Assembly: GCA_022577435.1 (NCBI GenBank)
Contig: JAKOON010000057.1
Location: 946,001-1,010,000 of the forward strand
Reading direction: 5' to 3'
Source of the DNA: Embiotoca jacksoni
Lineage: Eukaryota; Chordata; Actinopteri; Embiotocidae
DNA: 64,000 nucleotides
Below the pieces are notes generated by a model that searched no databases, was not told the DNA's origin, and worked only from the letters and a program-made list of their open reading frames with translations. The position numbers were made by a program, and so were the translations under genes. This document shows positions 23,514 to 35,624 of this stretch, piece by piece; the first letter of the stretch is position 1; the number at the start of each line of letters is the position of its first letter.

Positions 23514-24529
23514 TATACACAGGTGCTAAAGTGCTGAACTCCACTAAGAGGACAACCAACGTAACAGCCCGCTGTTTTCAAATAGTTTGAAGGTCATCAT
23601 GTTCGTCACTCACTGTATTACCTCCCACTCTCTGGCCATCAAACACTCTCACCACTCAGAGAGGGACTCCTTTAAAGTGTAGGTGGGGGGGGGGGGGATG
23701 GCAGCATTTTAACAGCAATTTACACTCGATCGCCGCGTCTAACAACTGATGGAAGTTTGAGGAGCAGGTTTTCGTAATGTTCATCTGTAAAGTCAGACTG
23801 ACTTTCTTTTGTGAGAGCCTCAGTCGGGAAACAGCCTGTAAAACGTTGGTTCAGAATAAAAGCACATCTGTTGATGGGTTCGAACAAAATTGGGTTCAAA
23901 CATTCACTATTTCCTGGTAATGCACCATATTGACTTGAGCTGTTGGATGCACAATATTTATACCACAGCTTGGTTTATGATCCCCAAAAAAATGCAAATC
24001 AACAGCTAAAAGAAAACATTCCCATCAGCCTCCACTAAGAACACGTGAACATGCCATCATGATAAACTGAGCTGATGGACATGGCAAACACATTCATGGT
24101 CTTTAACAAAATTCAAATGTAGTATTATGGTTAGTAATAAGTCACGAGTAACAATGGGCAGGATGTTTAAAAATGGTTTAGAAACGTGTTTATTTCATTC
24201 TTTATTGTGGAAAGTTAACTCGTCTCAATCTACTAGCATGAGACGGATTTCTTTTTTCTACATACTCAGAATAAATCATAGTATTTTCCTAATTTGAGTA
24301 AACACTCACTGAGGAAACATCACCTCTCTGATTATTCCTCCACACTTCTTAGATATGCTGTCAGTGTTTCTGCTTCAGAGAGCCAACGGCAATAAAGCAG
24401 CAAGTTAGGAGACGTGTTTTAGGTGATAATCAGGAGCAACTGGGTCGGTTTCCTTTGACATGTACACGGTGAATTCAACCCTCAGGGTCAGAATGTCAAC
24501 ACAGAGTTCTGCTGTGAGGTTATAAAGCG
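23514..24529. other. Unassigned DNA
   Basis: No gene recognised. A poly-G run lies at 23683-23697. Confidence 0.5.
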
Positions 24530-24610
24530 TTTGAGGGGAAAAACGGTGCCAAGACTTGAGTTTTCCAACATGACAATGAACCCACTCACAAGTTTCTCAC
24601 CCGCAACAAC
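24530..24610 (+). pseudogene. Possible Tc1-like transposase scrap
   Basis: In one frame 24562-24592 reads FQHDNEPTHK, close to the FQQDNDPKHT block of Tc1-like transposases. Neighbouring frames are broken and no other transposase block or terminus is visible. The resemblance is short, so confidence is limited. Confidence 0.4.
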
Positions 24611-24734
24611 ACAATCACTGCTCCCCACCACCAACCAGAATTGGATCCCAACTATTTGTTTGGCTTACCAAATATTTGACACTAACTATATTGTGCGCTT
24701 TCTGCTGTATTTCCTGGTGCATGGAGAGAAATAG

Positions 24735-26435
24735 CAGAATGCAGTGGAGTAGATTTTAGCTTCGCCTTGCTCCCTTTTGATCCACCCTTGTTTGTGACAT
24801 TTTGAATAAATTAGGCCAAAGTTTTGGAGAGTAAGGTGAGTGTGTGAGTCCGCTGTAATTTCTCTGAGAGCTTCTTGCCATTTTTCAAATTCCCCCTGTA
24901 CAAATGTATGAATGTATCTTATAAAGCCGTTTATGAATTCAGCTATAGGTCCAGACTAGTACCCAGTAATAGGAGGAAAAATGAGAAGTGTGTTTCTGAG
25001 AAATACTCTACATTGTAGGAACTGAACGACTATATATTCTTGTCATTAAACTTTTTCTGGGTATGTTTGTGTTTGTATTTGATCCATTTGAGTAAACCTA
25101 TTTTTCTGCGTCTCATGGGACGTAACAGACGGTTTTGCTTTCTCTTGGCATAGAAAAACCCAAACAAACAAGCAGATTGTTTCCACCCCAACTCCAAGCT
25201 CCAGCAGGGCCAAACAAGACATCTAACTGACTCTGAATCAGGGACAAACATGTAGCACGTCACAGAGGGGAGAAAAGTCAGAGACATTCAGTACTTTTAT
25301 GAGGCTCTCTCAGTAGTTTGGATTAGGACCTTTATCTACGAAGCACACACAGATCGTCAGCATGCTAAAACACTGGCAGGGGTACACTTACACTCTACTG
25401 ACACTAAAATAGTTTTAGAAAATGGAGCGATAGCAGGTCTAAATGAAAAAGTGTCATTTGAAAATGTCCCCAGTACAATTATTTAATCCAGACAGCTCAA
25501 TCAAGGCTGGCACACTGTGGATCAGTGCGCTGTGCAGGTGAATCATTACAGCTGTGGCAGCAGTGAAATACTAATGTTGGTGAAGCCACACCACAGGGAA
25601 GAGGGGAGCTTTGCAGAGTTTTTCATGCATCCTAAAGGTGTCAGAACTGACTGACTATCTACACCTCTCTGGCTGTAATCTACCTGAACCTTGTGAGAGA
25701 GGTGAGCGAAGGAGGCTGGAGAGCCACAGCCAGGCCAAGGAAAGATAGAGGCTACTTTGATGGGTTCATCGCTCTGAAACGTTCCCTTAATGACGGACAA
25801 TGAAGCCATCACGGCAGAAAAGGAGAGGCAGGGAGACGGAGGGGAGAGATTCTTCACCTCTCCTTTTAGAGGCATTAGTCATTCTCCTTTTGCATCTCAA
25901 TCACCCGGTGAATCCCCATTAAGTGATTCAGCTGGCGTAATGAAAGTGAAAGACCCTGCAGCCGTCGGCCATGTGCACAGCTGAATGAATGGCTGGTCAT
26001 GAGTGCCTAAATGCCAACTCCTCCTGCACGGTACGTCCGCTAGGAGACTATAAGGGCCACAGCAAGAATGGCCACATAAAGACAGCTTGTTACGTGGAGA
26101 GACTTCGATTAAGTGCTCGTCTCTGTCACGCTACATCCACAAAAAACATTTCCATTTATAATGGGGTTTAAAATGAAAATAAGCTCTGTCTGCACGAGCA
26201 TGCAGGACAGGAACTATCGGCAATTGCGCAAATAACAGTTTAACTCCTGCACATGTAGGCAGTTGTAGCATTTTAGCAGCACAAAGAGCAAGGTCAACAA
26301 CACCTGTAATATGTTAGTTCATGTTGAATTAACCGCTGGTAGTTAAGGCTGATCTGGAAGTGAATGTGGGTGTCTGCATCAAAAGTCTCTGCTTCTGACC
26401 ATCCAGAATAAATTGCAATACTGGTTTACAGATAG
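24735..26435. other. Unassigned DNA, part of it CNE-like
   Basis: No gene recognised. The stretch 25850-26120 is of mixed composition, free of repeats and of simple sequence, and could hold conserved non-coding sequence; that is only an impression. Confidence 0.4.
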
Positions 26436-26439
26436 AATA

Positions 26440-27545
26440 TAAATAATATCCATTGGGATTAAAGAAACCACACTTTAGTGGTTTGAATCATATTTATCAG
26501 ATAGATTCTCATTGGTTTATGTCAACGATGACTCTTTCACTCATGCAAAACATTATGGTAGTTATGGAGTTCCTCAAGGCTCTTTACTGGGACCGACACA
26601 TTTCACGTTATACATGATTCCCTGAGGCAATATTATTGGGAAATGCTGCATTGATACACAGAATACACACAGCTGTTTTTATCTATGAAGCCAGATTAAA
26701 CAAATCACTTAGTTTCTGGGACTGCCTTCTTCTGCATGCACAATATTGTCAAAATAAGAAACATCTTATCTCTGAAAAACTGAAAAACTGAAAAACAATT
26801 TCACACATTTGTTATCTAAAATCGGAGCTATTGTAATTGTTTATTATGAGGCTGGTCCAATAACTCCCTGAAAGCCTGCAGTTGATCCAAAATGCTGCAC
26901 GGACAGTACTGATAAGATTTAGTAAAAGAGAGTAAACTCAAGAATGGGAATTAAAATCCTTCTTACATAAAATTCCTTAATGATGAAGCTCCAGCACATC
27001 TTAAAGACCTTATCGTACCCTGTTACTGAAATAGAAAACTTCACTCTCAGAGTCACTTGTTTCCTAGAGTTTCCAAAAGTAGAATAGAGGCAGAACCTTT
27101 AGCTATTAGACTCTTCTCCTGTGGAACCAGTTTGGGTTTTGGAGGTAGAAACCTTTTCTACTTTTGACATAAGGCTTAAAACTTTGTTTTTTGATCAAGC
27201 TTACAGTTGTAGCTGGCTCAGGTGAATCTAAACCATATCTTTGTTATGCAGTTATAAGTCTCCCATGATGCACTGAGCACCTCTCGTCGTTGGATGTCAT
27301 GAACTTTGTGTCTTCTCTCCTGTAGTTTGTGCTTTTTTACTTCTGATCTTTGGTTCCTGGGCCCACCAACCTGCTCAGAGTTTAATGTCTCTTTATGTTG
27401 TTCATTTCTATCTCAACTCTCTCCCACCTCAACCTGTTTTGTCTGTGATGTCTTCCCGTTAAAAGGGAGTTTTTCCTTCCCGCTGTTACTGATGGTAGAA
27501 TTGTTGGGTTTCTCCCCATAATGGTTACCATTTAATACCAAATAA
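26440..27545 (+). pseudogene. Decayed non-LTR retrotransposon (RT end and 3' UTR)
   Basis: Scattered frames give the reverse-transcriptase block GVPQGSLLGP (26566-26595), preceded by a WFESYLSDR-like segment. After degenerated sequence come a LKDLIVPC block (about 27000) and FPRVSKSRIEAEPLAIRLF (about 27060-27115). The catalytic YADD block is lost. The 3' part contains the 'ttaaaagggagtttttcctt' segment (27459-27478) that typically ends this teleost LINE type. Many stops and frameshifts make it inactive. The block order fits an L2/CR1-like element, and the 5' half is missing. Confidence 0.8.
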
Positions 27546-28640
27546 ATACAAATGAAAGGAATTAAATAAACAAAGACGGTGGTAAGAAAAGCATAAAGGT
27601 GTTACTGTGTTTTAGGGTTCGGCCCGTGTTGCTGTGCAAGCGATTTTCTACTGTTCATCGTGTAAGTGATCAAGAAAAGGATCAGGTTCCAGGATGTCTG
27701 CACGAAAGACACCCACACTGGCAAATCATTGGTAATGTGTATCATAATACTACTGCTGCCTAGGTCAGAGATTAGGACAGTTTAAACTGTAAGAGTAGAA
27801 GATATTAAACAACCAACCAAAACATTTTAATCTGATATTAAGATAACAATAATAGACAAATATATATATGTTTCTACAAATATATAAAAGTCTTCAACAC
27901 ACACACACACACACACACACACCCTGGCTGTACTGGAGAGTTCAGACCAGCAGCGGATCCTCCGAGCGGAGCACGTGTTGACAGCCAGTTCATGACTTGG
28001 AGGTCTGATAATTGATTTTCCTACTGTAAAAGTCCATATCTCTCTCGGGGGCATCACAATATTGACTCCCATCAGCTGACAAGACACACTTAGAGCGCTA
28101 AAGTAGCAAAAACTGAGAAAATCGCAGCAGTAGCCGTCATAAAGCACTCAGTAAGCCTGAAAAGAACAGTAATGTCCCGACAGCACTGGGATAATGTCGC
28201 TCCTTTATAAAACTGCCACAATCCTTTGAGGACTGGGACAGATACACAATCCTGAGCGGCGAGACTCACACGCTTTGGCTCAGTATAAGCTTCAAAAAAC
28301 AACAAGCAAACACAGATATCATACTGACTTAACTCCAAAAGCACTCATGTTTCTGTGGAAAGACGGAAAAAAAATACTTACCAGTCAGATTTACAGTCAG
28401 AAATATTTTTTACTCACTAAAGTACTACTTGAATTACCCACTGCTTTCATTATTAAATACTATGAAGGTACAAACAGTAGACCTTCACAACAACAATGCT
28501 GTCAGATCCATCGAATGTACAGAAAATATTTTAAACAAAAATGTTTAAGAGCAGCTAAAAAATATCAAATTTGATGAAGTACATTTTAAACAGCAGCAGA
28601 GTTCATGAGCTGTGGAAGGTGTTTTATTACTTATTATTGT
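27546..28640. other. Unassigned DNA with a (CA)n array
   Basis: A CA microsatellite occupies 27897-27922. No gene recognised. Confidence 0.5.
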
Positions 28641-29300
28641 CTGGTTATAACGGCCTGAGCAGAGGACAAACAGAAACTTCTTGTACCCATTTTTCTTGGT
28701 TAGTGGGACCTTGAGTCTCCTGCCAGATGGCAACAGATGGAGTGATGAATGGATGAATGGAGTCATTGTGGACCGGGGTTGTCTTTTTGGTTACAGACCG
28801 GTTGTGTCGGTTCTGGAGTTGCGTCAACTTGTTGCTGTGTCTAACAGAGAAGCTCCCATACCAAGGGAGGTGAGGATATTCTCTATGAATGACTTGTAGA
28901 CCAAAGTCAGGGTGTGTTTGCTGACTGCTCCACTTCCTGACCTTTCATAACAACAGACTTAAAGGAAGGCTTTACACGGGCTGCTACCACAGCTCCTCAG
29001 ACTTACTGGATAATAAGGTCAAGGAAGCTGCGGTTGAATCAAATGGCAAGCTGGTTGATGTGCTGAGAGGAAGAAGGGTTGTTGGCCTCCTGCTGAGAGG
29101 CGACCAGCGGCATGTCATCAGCATAAAGGAGCAATCAGAAGGTTAAAAGACTGCTCCTGTTGTGCATGAACGGAGTGCAGCACCATGATGTGCACGAAGC
29201 AGGGCGGAGCAATAACCTTTGTGAGTAAGTGTTTGAAGTTACGTTGCTTGATCAAGAACGGCACCTTGTGAGCAGTAGTACGTGTGCATTTGAAATGCTT
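28640..29300. other. Possible decayed repeat or pseudogene
   Basis: The plus strand at 28715-28900 reads LLPDGNRWSDEWMNGVIV and then, after a break, RLVAVSNREAPIPREV-like text. The stretch has the mixed, codon-like texture of a decayed coding sequence, and a 'ctgccagatggcaacag' phrase reminiscent of dispersed teleost repeats. I cannot identify a family. Confidence 0.25.
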
Positions 29301-30205
29301 CAAAAACAATCTACGGCATTAAAGCAATGATCCAGAGGAAGTGTTTCAAATTGGATTAATGTTTCTATGAGGGGAAAAAGACGTCACTCCCCATGAATGG
29401 ATCAGCAGCACAAACATGTGCTTTCCCCAACACACTGCTGTTCACCAGGATCAGAGCAGCGACGAGCGAGCAGACGTGGGGCTCAGGAGCACCGGAAGAA
29501 GAAGAGTATTGTGAGGAGACGCAAAAGTAGTCCTCAAAGAAATTCTTGCCGGAAACCTTCGGGGGCTCTTGTGGAGCACATTACAATTATAAAATTCTGT
29601 ATGAAGGCACACTCTTTATGTTAATATTTTAATCTCTAAAAATGTCAATCACCAATGTGCCTCAGTTCTTTGAAGGAGGACTTCCTTTAGAGACAGACCA
29701 TACAACCAAAGGCAATGAGGACATCATATGCTGTCCTGTTATTTCAGATAAACTGACTCTTTCATGTGTTTGTAGTGAAACATAACTGAGCTAAACAAAT
29801 GGTTTAACATGTCAGTATCTCCTCTGTGAGTCTGCTTGTGTGTTTCAACTGTCCAGACTTCTCTTTTACATGATGAATGTGTCTTTTCATCGTCCAGTTC
29901 TCATGCTGATGTTTTTGTCTTCTGTCTGTCTGGCACGCAAGATACTGTATGGTTGGACAGAAAATGAAAATCATAAAAAGAAGGCAGATGAACAGACACA
30001 ATGTTGAATCTCCAGTGGAGTGGCATGTAAAAGGAACATGTGCCGAGATGTTTGGCTGCGCTTCAATAAGCCCTGCAGCAACTAACGAGTGTCTTTATGT
30101 TGAATGAGCTGTTGGCTCTTCTCTGCTGTCTGCCCTCGTTCGCTCATCAGCTGTCAACCGTCTAACTCCACGCTACGAACGGGTGTGAAGCGCTTCCATA
30201 ATCAG

Positions 30206-30250
<45 letters not shown>
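30206..30250 (+). repeat. (CA)n microsatellite
   Basis: About 22 CA units. Confidence 0.97.
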
Positions 30251-30253
<3 letters not shown>

Positions 30254-30539
30254 CAGTAAGCAGTGTGTATATTTCCATCAATGTTTGCTTGAACACAAAC
30301 CAGAAGCTTGTTGTTTCTGAGATTCAAAGGTGTCGCTTCCTCCCATCTTTGATCATCTCTTTTACATTCCTGACATCATACATGTGCTCCATGACATCAC
30401 AAGCACACACTGTGGTTCAAATCATAGATTGGGGTAATAACAAGCTACTGACTTCAGGATCTTTTTCCCTAAAAGTACTTATTGCCTTTAGAGAAGCAGT
30501 TTCTAAGCGATGAACATCTCCAGCCGTTATCCATGAAAA

Positions 30540-30860
30540 TCGCATCCATGAGTCAACAGCAGAGCGCTGAAACAAGAAGCAAAGCAGCAATATGAAACGC
30601 GATCACACGCCAATCAAGTTGTATCTAATGCGAGGCAATTTATCGCGCACAATAGCAGCTGCCTCCCCGTGCATATTGGAGAGACCATAATTGTGAGTCT
30701 GGTACAATCTTATTATTATGTGGGATGGAATAATTTCATTTTAACAGAAACAGATTGTACACTGCGAGTGTTGTTATTGGGGTAACCATTATGTGGGTTG
30801 GCATTTAGAGCGCACTGGAGAAACTGCACAAATCACAGCAAGATCTACTGTAGACAAAAT
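30540..30860. other. Candidate conserved non-coding block
   Basis: A repeat-free stretch with homeodomain-like (TAATTG, ATTTTAAC) and octamer-like (TGCATATT, near 30671) motifs. The texture resembles vertebrate developmental enhancers. There is no direct evidence of conservation in a single sequence. Confidence 0.2.
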
Positions 30861-31854
30861 CAGTGCGTCCACATTTCCACAGCAACGACTGGATTAATAA
30901 ACACACTCACCAGTTTGGAGATGCAGGTCAGACAGAAGACGGAAAAGGATAGCGACAAAATCAACTCGAATATCAGAAGTGTTTTCTTTTTGACCAAAAC
31001 ATTTGTTGTCAAAGTCATGAAGATGTGTTTTGTCTGTGTGCTTGTTTTCTTTTTTAAATAAATGTCTGTTGAGCTCTTTCTGCTTCTAAATATTAACCAA
31101 CAAAGCAAACAGCAGATACCAGCACTGTGTTAAACGCCTGAGATATATGTCCTTTTGCTGTCTGAGAGAATACAAGTTAAGTGATAAGCAGGCAGCAGAG
31201 AGGAATGACGGACAGAGGAGACAAACCAAAGGAGAAATTCAATAAAACAAGAAGAATTCAATTGAAGACAACATGTTGGAGATAAACAACAAAACAGGAG
31301 GATTTATGTTATAATTCAGGCAGTAAATGTCACGTAAATACCAAAGACGTCAGAGTCTATCTGCCTTTGATTGCACTGTGGGAGCGAGCATTGTGGTCGG
31401 AAGTCCACTTCACATACATGGTGTGAAATGTCAGTGGTGTGAAGCAATCACACCTCATTAAACTTCTCCAGCCTAATCTTTCTTCCTTTGTTATTTCAGG
31501 GAGAAAGAACAGAATCAGTTCAGATTCAGAGAACGACGGCGAAAATGAACTGCACAGTATGAAATAAAATGTCAATATTTGAAGAGTCTCTGTTGCATAT
31601 TTCCAGAGTTTGACAGAAACTATGAGGTCTGCCCTTTGGTCACGTCCACTGACCAGGTTTCACAAAAACGTGCAACTCGGATCTAATCAAGCGACAACAT
31701 TTGTAACACTTACTCATGAAGGTCATACCTTCCTCCTGCTCCGTGCACGTGTTGAACATTGTTCACGCGCAACAGGATCGATCTCAGAACGTATTGATAC
31801 ACTCTTGGAGGGTGCAATAACTGGAAACAATATCCTATGGAGCGTATCCAGACC
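30861..31854. other. Unassigned DNA
   Basis: No gene or repeat recognised before the first R1 copy. Confidence 0.5.
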
Positions 31855-32226
31855 GTTGACTGTTTATAAAAGTGGATGTAGCTTCCAGATCTTAAGTGTC
31901 TTCAGCTGCAATACCAGCGAGTGCCACTAGAGGTCGGCTCCAAAAAGCCTCCGGCTCCATAGACTCCCATTCAACTTCTCTCATCAAATCCAAAGTGAAT
32001 AAAATGTGTCCATCAGTTATCTCGGTGTTGTTAGCTAAAGTCACTCCTTCTTATTAGTTTTCTGGAGGTCCATCTGAAAATACACTTCTGGCTCTTCCCC
32101 CAGCTCGTCTAAATATGGTCACTTCCTGCTCCCAAACCGTTCGGGACTGGTAAAATGATGCCGGCCAAAATCCAAACTACTTCGTAACGGCCGTTCACAA
32201 ACCAACGGGTGACCTCACTGCTAGTT
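31855..32226 (-). repeat. R1 repeat, copy A (internally deleted)
   Basis: In the orientation shown by the plus-strand copies this one is reversed. It starts at the shared edge 'gactgtttataaaag', runs through 'tgccactagaggtcggctcc', and ends at 'caaaccaacgggtgacc'. Compared with copy C it lacks about 190 bp between 'catctgaaaata' and 'ctcttcccccagctcg'. It is more diverged than C-E near the end. Confidence 0.9.
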
Positions 32227-33617
32227 GATACTTAATCCAGACCCATTTACTCACGCAGGGAAATTTGGTCTGCTAATATAAGACAACCAAAGCATGAAAT
32301 CCTGATACATACAAAGAATTTGGATGTAACCTCTTTTTGTCAGATTCATGAAGTTGTATGAATGTGTGGTATATTCATCCGTCACTTTTACACCGCTAAT
32401 GTGAGCGATGGTTGCAGGTCTACTTGAGTAAATGTGTTACATTAGAGGGTCAGAGTGAGACATCTGAGAGAAGCCTGGAAACATCTCCACTGCTACAACA
32501 AAACTACTCAGCGTGTCGAGCTATGAAGACACCAAGAGGCAGAACGCCCGGTCGGTGCTGGAGGGAGTACAGACTGAACCATCGGACCTGGGTCAGGATG
32601 TCACAGCAGGAGCATGAGGATGTGGCTCAACAGACGGACACTGGATCATTACTGCTTGGTCTGTTGGCTAGATACGAATGGTGTACGATTCATCGGTAGA
32701 CCGTGTGTCATACAACCTAAAAAAAATCTGCTTACTTTTACCTTGTGTGTGTTTATAGTTTAAGTCTTGAAGCTACACAGAAATGAGAGATGAGAGAGAC
32801 GAGCAGCAGAGTTCAATGTTAGCTGTCAGACTTTACAACAACGACAGCAGCACACAGGTATCTCACCTGACACACACTTCATGAGGTTGTGTGATAAGGC
32901 CTCCTGCGGCTGCTAACTGCATCACCTGAAAGTCCATATGTTATTTTACCCAACATCGCAAACTGCCATCTTACCAGCAGGTAGAAAATAGAGGTGTCAT
33001 GTTCATCTGAGCGTGAGCTTTCCGTGCCGTGCTCCCTCTGACCCACATAGGATGCTGGAAAGGAAAACCTGACTTTGACATGCTCCTTCATTAGGCCGAG
33101 GCACAATAACACGCTATAAGTTATGTGCACTGTCTGTGCCAGAGCGACATACACACAAACACACATAAGCAAACAAGGTACAGTATATGTTCACACGCAC
33201 GGACATCGAGTCAGCAGCACCAGCCGGTGTTGCATAAAACCCTCTTTGTCCACTGTTTACCTTTCTGCCAATTTCTAATGGGATGTCTGGTCTTAAGCTG
33301 GAGTTCGTACATGATCTCCATACAGCTGCAAGAAACACAGCACCTCAACTCTCCACACCTCTGTTTTCCCTCTTCCACGCACAACTTTTCTTTATTTTGA
33401 CATTTAAAGGCCGACATTCAAAATAACTGTCTATCTACTGTATGTTTAAAACTCATCATTTTTATGTTTTGACAATTTACATAAAAAATAAATACTTTGT
33501 TCGGAAGATTGGTTCAACTTAAATTTCACCCAGATCGTCTCAAAAAAATTCAATAAATCTTTTGAAGACCTCTGACTTCATAAATAACAGTTAATAAGGT
33601 CCTCTTGTGACCAATCG
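32227..33617. other. Unassigned DNA
   Basis: No gene recognised. A plus-strand frame at 32412-32699 (95 codons) has no recognisable domain. Confidence 0.5.
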
Positions 33618-33817
33618 GCAACCAGCAGTGAGGTCACCCGTTGGTTTGTGAACATTATGAATCCTCCAGTTCAGATTCTGTCCGTCATCATCTTGCTAGT
33701 TCGGAGCGGTTTGGAGCAGGAAGTGACCATATTTGGACGAGCTGGGGGAGGAGCCAGCGGTGGATCTGACCGATCTGATTGGAAACCTGATGATACTAGG
33801 TCCCGCCCACCAATAGT
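33618..33817 (+). repeat. R1 repeat, copy B, left part
   Basis: It starts at 'gcaaccagcagtgaggtcac' and runs to 'cccgcccaccaatag', where similarity to other R1 copies stops abruptly at the LINE insertion. The rest resumes at 35306. Confidence 0.9.
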
Positions 33818-34058
33818 GAGAAGCTGCGGGTGGTGGGGGTGGACACGTCCACCGTCTCCTGGATCACTGACTACCTGACAGGCAGACCACAGTTTGTCCG
33901 TCTGGGCAGTGTGCTGTCTGATACGGTGGTCAGTGGTACTGGAGCTCCTCAGGGAACTGTTCTGTCTCCTTCCTGTTCACCTTCTACACCACTGACTTCC
34001 AGAACAACTCAGAGTCAAGACATCTGCAGAAGTTCTCTGATGACTCTGCAGTGGTCGG

Positions 34059-34203
34059 TGTATAAGGGATGGACGGGAGGAGGAGTCAGTGGACAGTGTA
34101 TAAGGGGTGGACGAGAGGAGGAGTCAGTGGACGGTGTATAAGGGATGGACGGGAGGAGGAGTCAGTGGACGGTGTATAAGGGATGGACGGGAGGAGGAGT
34201 ACA
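34059..34203 (+). repeat. 38-bp minisatellite in the LINE frame
   Basis: Nearly four copies of a unit starting 'tgtataagggatggacggga' (starts at 34059, 34097, 34135 and 34173). Because 38 is not a multiple of three, each copy shifts the reading frame. The unexpanded LINE has one copy here, just after the catalytic FSDD block. Confidence 0.95.
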
Positions 34204-34535
34204 GGACAGTAGTGAAGGACTTTGTGGAGTGGGCTGGTAGAAATCACCTCCTCCTGAACGTGGCCAAAACCAGAGAGATGGTGGTCGACTTCAGGAGGAA
34301 GACGACGGCTCCACAACCGCTGAGAGTTCTGGGAGAGGAGGTGGACATGGTTGAGGAGTACAAGTTCCTGGTGTCTCCATGACAACAGACTGAACTGGAA
34401 GACCAACATCAACGCTGTCTACAAGAAGCGAAGTTTCTTGAGGAAACTTCAATCCTTCAATGTGTGCAGCGAGATGTTGGAGATGTTCTGCCAGTCTGTT
34501 GTGGCCAGTGAACTGTACTTCACTGTGGTCTGCTT

Positions 34536-34589
34536 GGGGGGGGGGGGGGGGGGGGGGTGGTGGTGGTGGGGCGGGGGGGGGGGGGGGGC
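34536..34589 (+). repeat. Poly-G / (TGG)n tract
   Basis: A G run of about 22, then TGG repeats and another G run, in place of the 'WGGG' turn of the reverse transcriptase. It could form G-quadruplexes and is prone to sequencing error. Confidence 0.95.
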
Positions 34590-34808
34590 ATTGGAGCCGG
34601 TGACACCGACAGATTTAACAAACTGGTTAAGAAGGCCGGCTCCATCATTGACTGCAATCTGGACAGCCTGGAAAAGGTGGTGGAGAGGAGGACGCTGAAC
34701 AAACTATTATCCATATTGGATAATCCTGACCACCCTCTCCACCACCTGCTGCAGGGACAGCGGAGCACTTTCTCTAAAAGATTCCTCCAGCTCCGCTGTC
34801 ACAAGGAC

Positions 34809-34903
34809 AGATACAGGAGATCATTCCAGATACAGGAGATCATTCCACATACAGGAGATCATTCCTTATACAGGAGATCATTCCAGATACAGGAGGTCAT
34901 TCC
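34809..34903 (+). repeat. 19-bp minisatellite near the LINE 3' end
   Basis: Five tandem units of 'agatacaggagatcattcc' with few differences, inserted in what is normally the DRYRRSFLS... segment of the protein. Confidence 0.97.
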
Positions 34904-35175
34904 TGTCCACTGCAATAAGACTGTACGATAACTCCTCTCTGGCAAAATCCATCACACAACAATAACACTGTTGTCTGTTTTCTTGTTTGTTTAAATCTTT
35001 GCACTATTGTTTAGTTAGTTTTAATTTAATTTAATTATTCTATTTTATTTTATTCTATTTATTGTATATACTGTGCATTTTTATATTTAATATTTTACTG
35101 TTGCTTTATTGCTTTCTTTCACCTATAATGCTGCTGTAGTGGAAAAAAATGTCCCCTTGTGGGATTAATAAAGTA

Positions 35176-35624
<449 letters not shown>

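Noticed and set aside
29397..29624. 75-codon frame with ATG, Arg-rich and Ser-rich
   Set aside because: Basic composition arises from a purine-rich stretch; no known protein resemblance.
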